Notes: a model not told the origin generated them from the letters alone. A DNA stretch of 64,000 bases from Lysinibacillus pakistanensis (GCA_001312325.1 BBDJ01000022.1:1-64000), one strand, 5' to 3'; positions 52,161-63,626 are shown, counted from the stretch's first letter. Made by a program: numbers and translations.

Positions 52161-53016
52161 TTATAAATGATTTAACGCTTTGACGTTCACTTTAACGGTT
52201 AAATGATGCTTTCCGCCTGTATAAACCCCCTCGACAGGACTTATATCGGAGTAATCACGACCAATACATAAAATAATATGGTTTTCTAATACTTCCACAT
52301 TGTTTGTTGGATCTAAACCAATCCAACCGATCCCAGGAATCATTACTTCCACCCAGGCATGTGTCGCAATATCACCGACTAAAGCTGAGTGTTCATCAAC
52401 GTATAGATAGCCACTTACATAACGAGCTGGAATTCCTTTCGCTCTTAGCACTGCAAGCATGACATGGGTGAAGTCCTGACATACACCACGTTTAAGCACA
52501 AAGGCTTCATTTGCGGTTGTTGTCACATCCGTTGCACTAGGGTCATACTCAAATGTTGAATATAAATACTGCATTAAATTAAGTGAAAAAAAGAACTGGA
52601 TTTTCAGCGTGACCAATGGCATGATACACTTCCTCTAATTGATTTTCTGTCATATACGTAAAATGGGTAAATTTTAAATAGGGCAGATAGTGTTCATAAA
52701 ATAGCTGAGAATGAAATATCGTTTGCATCTCTGGAGAATATTGAATACGATGAATAAATGGCGCACGCTGAATACTCACGATAGAAGTTGTTTGAATTTC
52801 CAATTCCTGATGCTGCTCAGGAATATAAAAAGTTCCAACTGTATTCCCCCAAATATCGGTATGCTCACGAGTTAAGGATGAGGGGGTAATAGCAATTCGA
52901 TAGGATAATAAGCGCTGACGCTCATCGCTCCTTGGCTTTAAGCGGATTGTATTTAAGCTTTGGTCAACTTCAGACTCATATTGAAACTTATTAATATGTT
53001 GAATTTCAAATTTCAT
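52161..53016 (-). CDS. transglutaminase-like cysteine protease
   Basis: About 285 residues. The N-terminal beta-sandwich (KFEIQHINKFQYESEVDQSL, RLKPRSDERQRLLSYRI) is the bacterial transglutaminase N-domain. The catalytic triad is visible as Cys in KRGVCQDFTHVML, His in DIATHAWVEV and Asp in IGLDPTNN. ATG 53016 follows AAGGAAG. The frame breaks at the A-run near 52587. It is the last gene of a three-gene cassette with the alpha-E and ATP-grasp genes, whose joint function in bacteria is probably peptide ligation and trimming. Confidence 0.93.
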
Positions 53017-53077
53017 TGTGTCCGCTTCCTTCTGTTTACTGACTTGCTTGTTGAAAGGGAGCTGTATTTGATTCCCT

Positions 53078-54042
53078 TCAAGGTTGTATGCTGGGTTCAT
53101 TTAAATAATAAACTGTCGCGAATGTTTGACTAAATTCAATACATTGGCGCAATCTTTCCTCCATTAATAAAATAATATCTTCTATAGTAAAATTCCATAA
53201 ATCCATATTCATCATAGCAAAGATTGAGCTTTTCAAAGGGGAATGAAGCACTAAAAACCTTTCTGAAAGAGAGTCCTTTTCTATATGGATAAACGCTTCC
53301 TCTAATTTTTGTAGACAAAACATGAAAGATCGTGGGAAATGTTTATCTTGCAATAAATATTGAACAACACAGAGCAAATTTGCTTGATGATGCTTGCGTA
53401 AATAAGATTCAGTTGCCTCTGATAATTCAAGTAGAAAGGCACCATCAATTTCACTCATTGGTATCGTAACGTGTTTATGTTGCTCCAATACGATTAATAT
53501 CATGCGAATCGTTTTTTCTGCCCGTTCCATCCATTTTCCAACTTGCATAAAGTAAAAAGGTAAATCGCGATCCATGGAACCCTCAATTAATCCAGTAACC
53601 GTTAAAGAAGTCTTACGAACATTTTGCAAAAAAGAATTCAGCACAATAATTGGAATAGGCATTTGCTTCCCATTATTTCCTCTTTAAGAGACAAATAAAA
53701 TGCATTTTGCAATTCCCACAGTTCCGTAGGGATACTATCACGGGTCACACGTGCATTTTCTCGAATAGCACTCACAGTTGTCAAAAGGGCATTACAATTC
53801 TTTTTCGAAAAAAGTAAATATTCAATAAGGGGATTTACTCGAATTTTTTCAAAACAGGACAAATACTCTTCCTTTGAGGCACAAATATTTAATATAGCTT
53901 CCCAATGATCAATATACTCATGCTCTTTCCCAGATTGCTCCAACATATTTAAAAGCTGTCCCTGTAATATATGTGCGTTTGTTTGGGTCCGTTCACTATA
54001 TCTTGCCATCCAGTAAAGTGCGTCGGCTACTCGGCTTAGCAT
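53078..54042 (-). CDS. alpha-E domain protein
   Basis: An all-helical protein of about 320 residues. It begins MLSRVADALYWMARYSERTQ, the invariant opening of the alpha-E family (PF04168), and later has FYFMQVGKWMERAEKTIRMI, the second conserved E-R-A segment. It restores over a G lost from GGGG near 53652. ATG 54042 follows AAAGGAGG and lies inside the 3' end of the ATP-grasp gene, so the two are coupled. Alpha-E proteins nearly always travel with circularly permuted ATP-grasp and transglutaminase genes, as here. Confidence 0.93.
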
Positions 54043-55489
54043 GCTGCCATTCCTCCTTTAATATCCATGTATCTTTTGCTCCACCACCCTGTGACGAATT
54101 CACCACTAATGAGCCTTCCTTTAGTGCTACACGAGATAATCCACCAGGTAACACATTAATATCCTCTCCCTTCATCGCATATACACGCAAATCTACATGG
54201 CAAGGATAGAACCGGCTATTTTGAAAGGCTGGAGCTCTAGATAATTTAATGGTTGGCTGTGCAATATATTGAGATGGTTTTTCATTAATTTTTTTGTTTA
54301 AATCTTGTAATTTCGTCCTCACTTGCATGTGGCCCAATTAGCATATCATAGCCACCAGAAGCGCTCACATTTTTGATTACTAGCTCTTTCATATGCGCTA
54401 GAACCCAATTCCGCTGGCTGTCATCACTTAAATGATAGGTCGTGACATTTTGTAAAATTGGCTCTTCTTTTAAATAGTAGCGAATCATATCAGGTACATA
54501 GGCATACATCGCCTTATCATCAGCAACACCATTCCCAATAGCATTTAAAATAGCAATATTCCCGGCTTTATAGGCTGCTATTATATGTGGAACACCAAGT
54601 AGTGAATCCTCCCGAAAAACAATGGGATCTAAAAAATCATCATCAATTCGACGATAAATTATATCAATCTGCTCTAGACCATAGATTGTTTTTTTATACA
54701 CTTTATCATTTTGAACAACTAAATCACGTCCCTCTACAAGCTGAATATTGAGTTGCTGTGCTAAAAAAACATGATCATAATAAGCTGAATTGTACATCCC
54801 TGCTGTCAATAAAACTGCCCTAGGCTCAGCATCAGGTGGCAAGCAACGTGGTCGATGAGCGAGAAGAGCCTTTTTCATGTAGGCCATTTGTTTATCGAGA
54901 GACTGAATGGCATGCTTTGAGAAAAATTCAGGATAGACTTCCTTCATCACATAACGGTTTTGAAAAACATAGGATATGCCTGATGGATTACGTAAATTAT
55001 CTTCAAGCACAAAATAAGTGCCATGCTCATCTCGAATTAAATCGATTCCAGCTATGAAAATATGATTATTGATTGGAACCTTTACTCCAAGCATTTGGTA
55101 ATAATAATAAGGATTATTCTCTATGAGCTGCCTTGGAATTAATCCATCATTAATAATGGTCTGTTTATCATAGATGTCTTGTAAAAAGCAATTTAGGGCC
55201 TGTACACGTTGCTTAACACCTGCTTCAATCATTTCCCATTGCTTATAAGGAATGATAATAGGTACAAAATCAAAGGGCATTGTACGCTCCGTTCCACCTT
55301 GAGCTCCATAAACGGTAAAGGTAATTCCTTGTCTTAAAAAAAACTAGATTGGGCTTGCTGATATTTCTCGTCTAACTGCGCCTTCGAAAAAGCATTCAGC
55401 TTCTGATAAAAGGACCGATAATGAGGCTTCGGCTGTTTGCCATCTAACATTTCATCAAAAAATAAACCAGATTCATATAAATTCATCAT
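53996..55489 (-). CDS. circularly permuted ATP-grasp peptide ligase
   Basis: About 495 residues in the CP_ATPgrasp_1 family. Landmarks are FTVYGAQGGTERTMPFDFVP, GIDLIRDEHGTYFVLEDNLR, NPSGISYVFQNR, DIIYRRIDDDFLDP and the permuted nucleotide-binding end VIKNVSASGGYDMLIGPHAS, with LPGGLSRVAL and NSSQGGGAKDTW. The Arg and Asp residues for magnesium-ATP are in place. ATG 55489 follows GGAGGCG. Breaks lie near 55337 and 54292. It overlaps the alpha-E start by 47 bases. The predicted chemistry is amide-bond formation on an unknown peptide. Confidence 0.93.
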
Positions 55490-55565
55490 ATGGATCGCCT
55501 CCGAATTTAAGTAGTAAAGAAAAAAATGTTAAACTAATAGCGAATACATAAAAGGAGCAGATAAA

Positions 55566-55979
55566 ATGACAATTATTAATTTAATGCAAGCATATGAGCT
55601 AGATAAGCTTTCAAAATTAGATATTACAGATGAGGAAATTGTACAAACATTGCACACAGGGGATGTGTCGATTTGGAAAGAAAGGGTACCTAACTACGAA
55701 TTTTTAGAAACATTAGCACTTTTTCAAGAAGGGGAACAATCGTTCTTAGATGCCTTACATGGTAACTATCGTATAAAATATGTAACATTGCCAGGCATTC
55801 AACGTTTACTTTATCTTCGTTTTCAATTAGAAGAAGGGAAGGACTATCAATTATTAGAAGCAGGCATTCAGAATTTAACTTGTCATGAAGAAACCATCAC
55901 TAATCTTCAGCGAATGCTTTCAACAAACTGGACATTGTCAAAGCATGTAGATGGAACATACAGCATATTTATGAAGTAG
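55566..55979 (+). CDS. conserved hypothetical protein, 137 residues
   Basis: An intact gene, divergent from the ATP-grasp cassette, with AAAGGAG eight bases before ATG 55566. The protein is acidic and helical (NLMQAYELDKLSKLDITDEE, VPNYEFLETLALFQEGEQSF, ETITNLQRMLSTNWTLSKHV). No motif identifies a family. The 76-base spacer to the cassette suggests a shared control region. Confidence 0.65.
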   Translation: MTIINLMQAYELDKLSKLDITDEEIVQTLHTGDVSIWKERVPNYEFLETLALFQEGEQSFLDALHGNYRIKYVTLPGIQRLLYLRFQLEEGKDYQLLEAGIQNLTCHEETITNLQRMLSTNWTLSKHVDGTYSIFMK

Positions 55980-56007
55980 ATATAATCCAAATAATCCCAT
56001 TCGCGTT

Positions 56008-56064
56008 ATGAGACGAATCGACATGTATTATACCCCATCTTGTCTTTTTTTTAAATCGTCTCAT
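56008..56064 (+). terminator. long-loop hairpin, first of three
   Basis: ATGAGACGA at 56008 pairs with TCGTCTCAT at 56056. The loop contains T8, so it may be a composite structure rather than a simple terminator. Confidence 0.5.
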
Positions 56065-56139
56065 AGCAATTAAGTATACTAGATTTAAATATTCATTCTT
56101 CTAACGCTTTATGCATAAAACGGGGAATTTTCAAAAAAT

Positions 56140-56178
56140 AAAGATGATTTTCTTTCTAGAGAGAATCGTCTTTTTTTT
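56140..56178 (+). terminator. rho-independent terminator, second of three
   Basis: AAGATGATTTTCT pairs with AGAGAATCGTCTT, with one G-T pair, followed by T8. Confidence 0.85.
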
Positions 56179-56192
56179 AACGTTTTAAAACA

Positions 56193-56204
56193 GAACAAAT
56201 GTTC
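56193..56204. promoter_or_regulatory. LexA-like (SOS) box candidate
   Basis: GAACAAATGTTC fits the core of the bacillus SOS box GAAC-R-N-R-Y-GTTY. The flanking C and G of the full consensus are A and T here. It lies about 100 bases before the recombinase start. Confidence 0.4.
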
Positions 56205-56241
56205 TGCGCAATAAAAAAAGGGCATTTTTTTTCATCATAAA

Positions 56242-56274
56242 GTTCCCAAATTTATATTTGGGAACGTTTTTTTC
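56242..56274 (+). terminator. rho-independent terminator or attenuator, third of three
   Basis: GTTCCCAAAT pairs with ATTTGGGAAC and T7 follows at once. It is only about 20 bases before the ribosome site of the recombinase gene, so promoters further upstream would have to read through it. Confidence 0.85.
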
Positions 56275-56305
56275 GTGGTAAAATAGAGCATATTGGAGGG
56301 ATTTG

Positions 56306-57268
56306 ATGCAAAAGACCAAGCTGCCGAAATTTATGAAGGACTTCCTTGTTTATTTAACAACTATTAGAGGAAAGTCTCAGCGTACAAGAAAAGAATATGA
56401 ATATGATCTGACACTCTTTTTCCGATTTCATTTAGCAGTCCAACAGGATTTAGATATAGGCAATATCACCTCTATCGATATTTCTACTATTACAATAGAA
56501 GAAATACGTGACATCACACTGGAAGATCTCTACTTATTTATGGAATATTGTGAGGTGCAGCGAGGTAATTCTGCATCTGCAAGAGCAAGAAAGGTTGCTA
56601 CTTTAAAATCATTCTTTAAATATTTAAAAGGAAAGCGACGTCTTATTGAAGAAAATCCAGCCGATGAATTAGAAACACCAAAGATTGGGCGAAAACGACC
56701 GATTTATATGAATATAGAGGAAGCTAGACAATTTATCGACGGCATTCAGTCTAATCATGCCTCACCCAGAAATTATTGCATGATGATGTTTTTCTTGAAT
56801 TTAGGAATTCGAGTATCTGAGCTTTGTCAGTTAAATAAATCATCCATACAAGGTCGATATTTAACTGTTGTAGGTAAAGGAAATAAGGAACGGACCGTTT
56901 ATTTAAATGATAGCTGTATGCAGGCACTCACAGACTATGAAGCTTGTGGAAAGACAGCCTATAAAGGAGAGGGAGAAGAGCCCCTATTTGTTTCTCAAAA
57001 GGGAACACGCTTTACTAGGCAAACTGTAGCCAAAATAGTGAAACAGATTAATCATCAATCAGGACTTCAAAAAGAAAGATTGACACCGCATAAACTGCGA
57101 CATACTTCTGCTACCATGATGTATAAAGCAGGAGCAGATATCCGTAGCCTTCAGCATATACTGGGGCACTCAAGTGTGGCGACAACGCAAATTTATACGC
57201 ATATTGAAGATGAACAACTTCAACAGGTGCTCGAAAATAATCCATTTAATATCGTCCGCAATAAATAA
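56306..57268 (+). CDS. XerC/XerD-type tyrosine recombinase
   Basis: An intact 320-residue site-specific recombinase. All catalytic residues are present: Arg in NLGIRVSELC, Lys in VVGKGNKER, His and Arg in TPHKLRHTSATMM, His in ILGHSSVATTQ and Tyr in TQIYTH. An insertion around residues 45-70 (DISTITIEEIRDITLEDLYL) and the overall look recall XerS-like or second Xer proteins in bacilli. ATG 56306 is preferred, with GGAGGG five bases upstream; TTG 56303 is also in frame. No flanking mobile element is seen, so resolution of chromosome dimers or a private site are both possible. Confidence 0.92.
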   Translation: MQKTKLPKFMKDFLVYLTTIRGKSQRTRKEYEYDLTLFFRFHLAVQQDLDIGNITSIDISTITIEEIRDITLEDLYLFMEYCEVQRGNSASARARKVATLKSFFKYLKGKRRLIEENPADELETPKIGRKRPIYMNIEEARQFIDGIQSNHASPRNYCMMMFFLNLGIRVSELCQLNKSSIQGRYLTVVGKGNKERTVYLNDSCMQALTDYEACGKTAYKGEGEEPLFVSQKGTRFTRQTVAKIVKQINHQSGLQKERLTPHKLRHTSATMMYKAGADIRSLQHILGHSSVATTQIYTHIEDEQLQQVLENNPFNIVRNK

Positions 57269-57378
57269 CCTGCTATATCTTACAAATTTAAAGGAATTCA
57301 ACGATGTTAAAGAGAATATGTCATAATAGAACATATGCTGAATAGAGTTCAATAAACACAAAGTAAGGGGAGAAGCCT

Positions 57379-57901
57379 TTGAATCCATTTATTACAAATC
57401 AGCTAATGGAAACTAGGAATAGTTTATTGGCTGAAATCGAGCTGTTAAATACTACTCAGTTCAATGGGAAGCACGAAGCAAACAGTTGGAGTATAGCGCA
57501 AGTTTGCCATCATTTAGTTTTAGTGGAGGAATCCTCTATTAAAGCGGTTGCATGGGGATTAAAGCAAGGAAATGCCCAAAAAACAGAACGAAAAAAATGT
57601 TCAACACATTGCCGACAGATCCAATAAAATTATAGCGCCGAAAATTGTTGAACCGGCTGAAGACCTATTTACTGTTCAGCAAATAATGGATTTATTAAAT
57701 GTATCAAGAAAAAAATTAATTACCTTTCTTGATACAATCGAGGATAAATCCATCTTATCAGAGAAATCCGTGAAGCATCCAGCACTTGGTGAATTGCCTC
57801 TTGATCAATGGATTGAACAAATATATTTACATGAACAGCGACATATTGAACAAATAAAAGAGATCAAAGGTGCATTAGAGTCAACCTCTAACACTTTATA
57901 G
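57379..57901 (+). CDS. DinB-superfamily protein
   Basis: About 173 residues, distinct from the DinB protein at 30 kb. The first metal His region is NSWSIAQVCHHLVLVEESS and the last is QIYLHEQRHIEQIKEI, giving the three-His site of PF12867. TTG 57379 follows AAGGGGAGAAG. The frame breaks at the A-run near 57591. It may be a metal-dependent bacillithiol transferase; the substrate is unknown. Confidence 0.85.
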
Positions 57902-57907
57902 AACATC

Positions 57908-57944
57908 CAATATCTCCACTTGAAGGTGGGGATATTGTTTTTTT
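57908..57944 (+). terminator. rho-independent terminator
   Basis: CAATATCTCCAC pairs with GTGGGGATATTG, followed by T7. Confidence 0.9.
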
Positions 57945-57986
57945 ATTGTCGTCAATTATAAATATATTTATTTTATGTGCAAATAC

Positions 57987-58050
57987 TTGACGAGCAAAGC
58001 AAACTGTTATATATTAAATAAAAATAAAAACAACTGTTATAAAACAGTTT
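57987..58050 (+). promoter_or_regulatory. promoter and operator module 1 of the tandem small-protein pair
   Basis: TTGACG at 57987 and TATATT at 58010 are 17 bases apart. CTGTTATA overlaps the -10 at 58004 and recurs at 58034, exactly 30 bases on. The second copy is half of the inverted repeat AACTGTT-ATAA-AACAGTT (58032-58049). A nearly identical module lies 400 bases downstream. Confidence 0.7.
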
Positions 58051-58070
58051 GATTAGAGGAGGAATTCTTT

Positions 58071-58220
58071 ATGTCAAAGTATCGTGATGGCTATGAATTT
58101 TATTGTGAAATGTGTGAACGCTATGGATTAGAACCCATTTCTTTCCGTTATTATGTACTACAGTTATCTCAACAGCAACTTACTGCTTATAACATGCAAG
58201 CCAAACAATTAGGCGTTTAA
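58071..58220 (+). CDS. 49-residue small protein, copy 1 of a tandem pair
   Basis: An intact short gene with AGAGGAGGAATT before ATG 58071. The peptide begins MSKYRDGYEFYCEMCERYGL, continues EPISFRYYVLQLSQQQLTAY and ends NMQAKQLGV. It is rich in Tyr, Gln and charged residues, lacks a signal or membrane helix and looks helical with a C-x-x-C pair. The following gene at 58490 is a clear paralogue. I know no family for it. Confidence 0.8.
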   Translation: MSKYRDGYEFYCEMCERYGLEPISFRYYVLQLSQQQLTAYNMQAKQLGV

Positions 58221-58259
58221 GGATGTGATTATTACGGAAGCCGACGTGAATATTTTATG

Positions 58260-58300
58260 AAAAGCCCAGCCATACTAATTGATATGGACTGGGCTTTTAA
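58260..58300 (+). terminator. rho-independent terminator between the tandem small genes
   Basis: AAAAGCCCAG pairs with CTGGGCTTTT. Each paralogue therefore has its own transcript. Confidence 0.88.
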
Positions 58301-58386
58301 ATAAATCAATTATGCCTCGGTATAATAGTGTCCAGCATCGGCTTGACTTCTACTAAAAGAAGTTGAAAGAAATATCAGACAACTTA

Positions 58387-58441
58387 TTGACTTGAGAATT
58401 CATCTGTTATATATTATTTAACAAATAACATTTCTGTTATA
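58387..58441 (+). promoter_or_regulatory. promoter and operator module 2 of the tandem small-protein pair
   Basis: TTGACT at 58387 and TATATT at 58410 are again 17 bases apart. CTGTTATA is at 58404 and 58434, again 30 bases apart. All four positions are offset by exactly 400 bases from module 1, while the intervening bases differ, so the shared parts are likely functional. Confidence 0.7.
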
Positions 58442-58489
58442 GAACAATAGTTATTATTCAAGCTACACATGTGAAAGGAAGTTATTAGG

Positions 58490-58660
58490 ATGACAGATTA
58501 TCGAGAAGGCTATGAATTTTATCGACAAGTATGTGAGAAACACGGACTTGAACCAATCAATTTTCATTATTACATTTTAAATTTATCGCAGGAGCAATTA
58601 GATGCATACAATGAACAAGCAAAAGCATTGGGAGGCCGAATAGAATATGAAATCTCTTAG
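58490..58660 (+). CDS. 56-residue small protein, copy 2 of a tandem pair
   Basis: An intact short gene; AAAGGAAG precedes ATG 58490. The peptide begins MTDYREGYEFYRQVCEKHGL, continues EPINFHYYILNLSQEQLDAY and NEQAKALGG, and has a seven-residue extension (RIEYEIS) absent from copy 1. About 30 of 49 aligned positions match copy 1. The first Cys of the C-x-x-C pair in copy 1 is R or Q here, so the cysteine pair is not conserved. It has its own promoter and terminator. Confidence 0.8.
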   Translation: MTDYREGYEFYRQVCEKHGLEPINFHYYILNLSQEQLDAYNEQAKALGGRIEYEIS

Positions 58661-58666
58661 CGCATG

Positions 58667-58705
58667 AAATGCCTTACTGCCTGTATGTGACAGTAAGGCA
58701 TTTTT
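58667..58705 (+). terminator. rho-independent terminator after small gene copy 2
   Basis: AAATGCCTTACTG pairs with CAGTAAGGCATTT, followed by TT. Confidence 0.9.
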
Positions 58706-59053
58706 GAATGTAACCTAAAAGAAGAATTTATTTAAGTATCGTAAAAATTACATCAAAATCATATATTCTAAAGATAAAAAGCCTAAAGATAACATTTTAG
58801 ATAGTACTATAGAATTACATATCTTTAAAATAAGAGAAATTATGTATGTTTAATGCACCTAAATTTTGTCGATTTCCTTGAAATTTATCAAATCCAGATT
58901 TGAATGTTTTTGATATTTGGGTTGAATTAACTGCTTTTCTAGGACTATAATATAATTACATAAAAAAAGGGCACTATACCACAACTTTATACCTTGAAGT
59001 AAGATAAAGCAAAAGTACCAAACCCTTCTTATTTTAATGAACGGAGAATGAAA
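58706..59053. other. AT-rich intergenic region, no gene seen
   Basis: About 350 bases without a convincing frame. It separates the small-protein module from the EAL gene. TAGGACTATAATATAAT near 58937 could supply a -10 for the EAL gene, but no matching -35 stands out. Confidence 0.35.
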
Positions 59054-60775
59054 ATGATGAATATCACGCCTAGTAGTATTAATCAAGTTAACTACAGTTT
59101 GAAAGAATTACAAGATATTTTTTTCAGCCATGAATAGTTCAATCATTGTAGCCATTACAGACAGAACTGGAAAAATCACTTTTGTTAATGATCATTTTGC
59201 AAAATATCAAAATATACGCGTGAAGAATTATTAGGTCAGGATCACCGTTTGCTTAATTCGGGCTTCCATCCAAAATCTTTCTTCAGAGAAATGTGGAAAA
59301 CAATCGGTAAGGGGAATATGTGGAATGGTGAGGTATGTAATCGCGCAAAGGATGGCAGCCTGTATTGGGTAAAAACGACGATTATTCCGTTCCTGGATGA
59401 TAACGGAAAGCCATATCAATATATTGCTATACGAGTTGATATTACTGCTCAAAAGGATATAAAAAAAATTACTCATATTGCTTATCACGATGAATTAACA
59501 GGACTACCAAACCGTCGTAAATTAGAACAACGTTTAGAAAATGAATTCCATCAATCTCGACGTACAGAAGAAAAGTTTGCGTTGTTTTTCATTGATGTGA
59601 ATCGTTTTAAAAACATTAACGATGAACTTGGTCATATTATCGGGGATATGTTTTTAGTAGAGATGGCAAATCGCTACGCAATATTGATCATACATCTAAT
59701 TCTTTCTACCGACACAATAGTGATGAATTTGTGATGATTCTTAACGATGTAAACCGTATTGAGGAGATGGCCAAGGAAATCATTGGTGTATTTAATGATA
59801 GCTTTATTGTCGATACGTATGAGTTCTATGCAAGTATTAGTATTGGCATTAGTATTTTCCCAGATCACGCAAGTTCCATTGAAGAGCTATTAAAAAAATG
59901 CTGATATTGCTATGTATGCAGCAAAATCTACACGCGGCAATCAATATCGCTTATACCGTCCAAATATGGAAGAGGCAAATGATAAATGGCTATTACTCGA
60001 AACAAAATTACATCAAGCATTAAAAAAAGATATTTTAGAGCTACATTATCAACCAAAAATTGATTTAAAAACAGATAAAGTGATTGGAATGGAGGCGTTA
60101 CTTCGCTGGTATGATCCTGAATTAGGTCAAATGCCACCTGACCGTTTCATTCCTTTTGCAGAAGAGTGTGGACTTATTAATGATATCGGTGTTTGGGTGT
60201 TACGGAAAGCATCTGCGCAAGCACGTGCTTGGAACGAAAGCTACCATTTAAACTTACGAGTGGCTGTTAATATCTCACCTATCCACATTAGTACAACAGG
60301 CTTTGTTGACATGGTTCGAGACGTTATTGCGGAAACAGGAATAAATCCTCATTTATTAGAAATTGAAATTACAGAGATGAGTATGTTGGATTACACAGAG
60401 GACTTAATTGATACAATTAAGCAATTAAGAGCTCTTGGAATAACGATTTCTTTAGATGATTTCGGAACTGGCTATTCATCGTTAAATTACTTAAAGAAAT
60501 TCCCTGTAGATGTTTTAAAAATAGATCGTGCATTTGTCCGTGATATTGTACCAGAAAAATCAGGAATTGCCATGATTTCCGCGATGATTTCTTTAGCACA
60601 TGCATTAAACCTTGAGGTAGTAGCAGAGGGTGTAGAGGAAGAAGCCGAGTTAAAAGTGCTTCGTGAGCAGGGCTGTGAGTACGTACAGGGCTATTATTTT
60701 AGTAAACCACTATCGGTAGAAGACTTTACAAAACTGATTGATGAAAGTGTATCAGTGAATAAATCCGACTTTTAA
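59054..60775 (+). CDS. PAS-GGDEF(degenerate)-EAL cyclic-di-GMP phosphodiesterase
   Basis: This soluble protein of about 573 residues is predicted to hydrolyse cyclic-di-GMP. A PAS/PAC domain ([32 protein letters not shown]) leads to a GGDEF domain that starts [12 protein letters not shown]. The active-site loop there reads RHNSDEF, so cyclase activity should be lost, although GTP binding may persist. The EAL domain is intact: [54 protein letters not shown] and VAEGVE. Breaks lie near 59122, 59203, 59682 and 59892. ATG 59054 follows GGAG by seven bases. Confidence 0.92.
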
Positions 60776-60799
60776 GTATGGAAAGTTAACTCAAAATGA

Positions 60800-60828
60800 T
60801 TGATATTTTTTAACTGTTTTGCTAAAGT
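60800..60828 (+). promoter_or_regulatory. possible promoter of proS
   Basis: TTGATA at 60800 and TAAAGT at 60823 are 17 bases apart, immediately before the T-box leader. Both hexamers are imperfect. Confidence 0.4.
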
Positions 60829-60839
60829 TATTGAAAATA

Positions 60840-61088
60840 TAAAAATTGATGATGTGGCTAAGTAAGAAAGAATTGTGAACCAGAAAATATAGCAGCTGCT
60901 GAGAGCTATATCACCGCTTCTTATCTGAAAACCTACCACGGAGATGTTATGCAAACATAACCGGATCGTTTTCGTTACCAAACGTTAGAGGGTTTTAAGT
61001 TTACCGCTTAAAACTAAATTAAAGGTGGTACCACGTCTATCTAGCACAAAGACGTCCTTATTCAGAGGATGTTTTTGTGCTTTTTATT
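60840..61088 (+). ncRNA. T-box riboswitch, proline type
   Basis: The invariant T-box AAAGGTGGTACCACG is at 61020-61035 and the terminator GCACAAAGACGTCC/GGATGTTTTTGTGC with a T-run follows. In the specifier region CTGAAAACCTACCACGGAG, CCT (Pro) at 60932-60934 is followed by A, as in other T-boxes. ACC (Thr) is an alternative register, but the downstream proS gene supports proline. Confidence 0.88.
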
Positions 61089-61094
61089 TTATAA

Positions 61095-62549
<1,455 letters not shown>

Positions 62550-62562
62550 AAAGCTGTACCCC

Positions 62563-62602
62563 AACACCCTCTTTTGAAAAACGAATTAGAGGGTGTTTTA
62601 TT
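62563..62602 (+). terminator. rho-independent terminator of proS
   Basis: AACACCCTCT pairs with AGAGGGTGTT, followed by TTATT. Confidence 0.85.
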
Positions 62603-62748
62603 ACATAATTTTGGTTAACCGACACTAAAACACTTCATCTTAATTAACTCGAATAATGCTAATTTTTGGTTATGGAAATTCACAAAATAAAGTATGATAA
62701 ATATATCTTAGCAAAAAAAGTGTACCATCTAAAAAAAGGAGATTAAAA

Positions 62749-63595
62749 ATGGTTCATCTTTATTTATCTGATTTATTAACCCGCTGTCATTATAATGACA
62801 ATAGAACTTTACTTATCCGCCACTCCTTAAAGCATGAACGATTTATCAAAGCGTATCGTGACGGCTTTTTACGAGAATATACACAAAAACAATTGCCCCA
62901 TTTTTATGATGCCTATGATCATGTTATTGTTTTTCTGCAGATGAAGGAACAACGGCGAAATATTTAACCTCGTATGAAGTAAGACATGGGGCGTCACCGC
63001 TCGTAGCTCCTGATTGCTCACCGTTTTTGCTAGAACCTTATAAGGGTGAAATTATGCATCCTTTGTTTAAAATCCAAAGGGACCCATTACAGCCCTATGA
63101 AAATAAATTATATATTGAATGGGGCAAGGCAGCTGTACGATGGTATCAAAAAGGCACTAATGAAAAAAAATCATTACTCAGCTCGTCAATACGGGTCAAT
63201 TTGTCTTTCCAGGATACGAAAGCGTCCTGTTAACGTTTCAAGAGCTGAAACAAATCATTGATAATCCTCAACTTTATGCAGATTGGCATTTCGCATTAAG
63301 CGCAATCAATGCAATTTACGCTATCACAGATTGTTCTAATGGAAAAATTTATATTGGTTCCTCCTACAATAAAAATGGCTTACTTGGTCGTTGGTCAGAG
63401 TATGCCTTGACAATCAATGGCGGCAATCTAGCATTTGAGCAGTTAGGTCAACAAAACCCTAATGCACATTTACAATTCCAGTATACGATTTTAAAAGTAC
63501 TACCAAAAGATATCACTGCATTAGAAGCCATCGAGGTCGAAAACAACTTTAAACGAAAGCTACAAACAATCCAGTTTGGTTATAACCATAATTAA
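62749..63595 (+). CDS. GIY-YIG nuclease family protein with unknown N-terminal domain
   Basis: About 282 residues. The C-terminal 110 residues form a GIY-YIG nuclease domain: the motif pair reads AIYAIT and KIYIGSS, the Arg helix is GLLGRWSEYALT, and the metal Glu is likely in ALEAIEVENNFKRKL. The N-terminal 165 residues (LTRCHYNDNRTLLIRHSLKH, YEVRHGASPLVAPDCSPFLL, LYIEWGKAAVRWYQKG) are unlike homing-endonuclease modules and may bind DNA. Breaks are near 62933 (a lost T) and 63164. ATG 62749 follows AAAAGGAGA. Stand-alone GIY-YIG proteins of this sort are often restriction or repair enzymes. Confidence 0.8.
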
Positions 63596-63626
63596 AGTGG
63601 ATACTAGTAGAATCGAGGCTACATCT

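Noticed and set aside
59054..60775. Possible dual-function cyclase and phosphodiesterase
   Set aside because: The GGDEF loop reads HNSDEF in an otherwise continuous stretch, so synthesis is unlikely; the protein is called a phosphodiesterase only.
60772..60981. Complementary-strand frame across the proS leader
   Set aside because: It coincides with the T-box leader and lacks a ribosome site.
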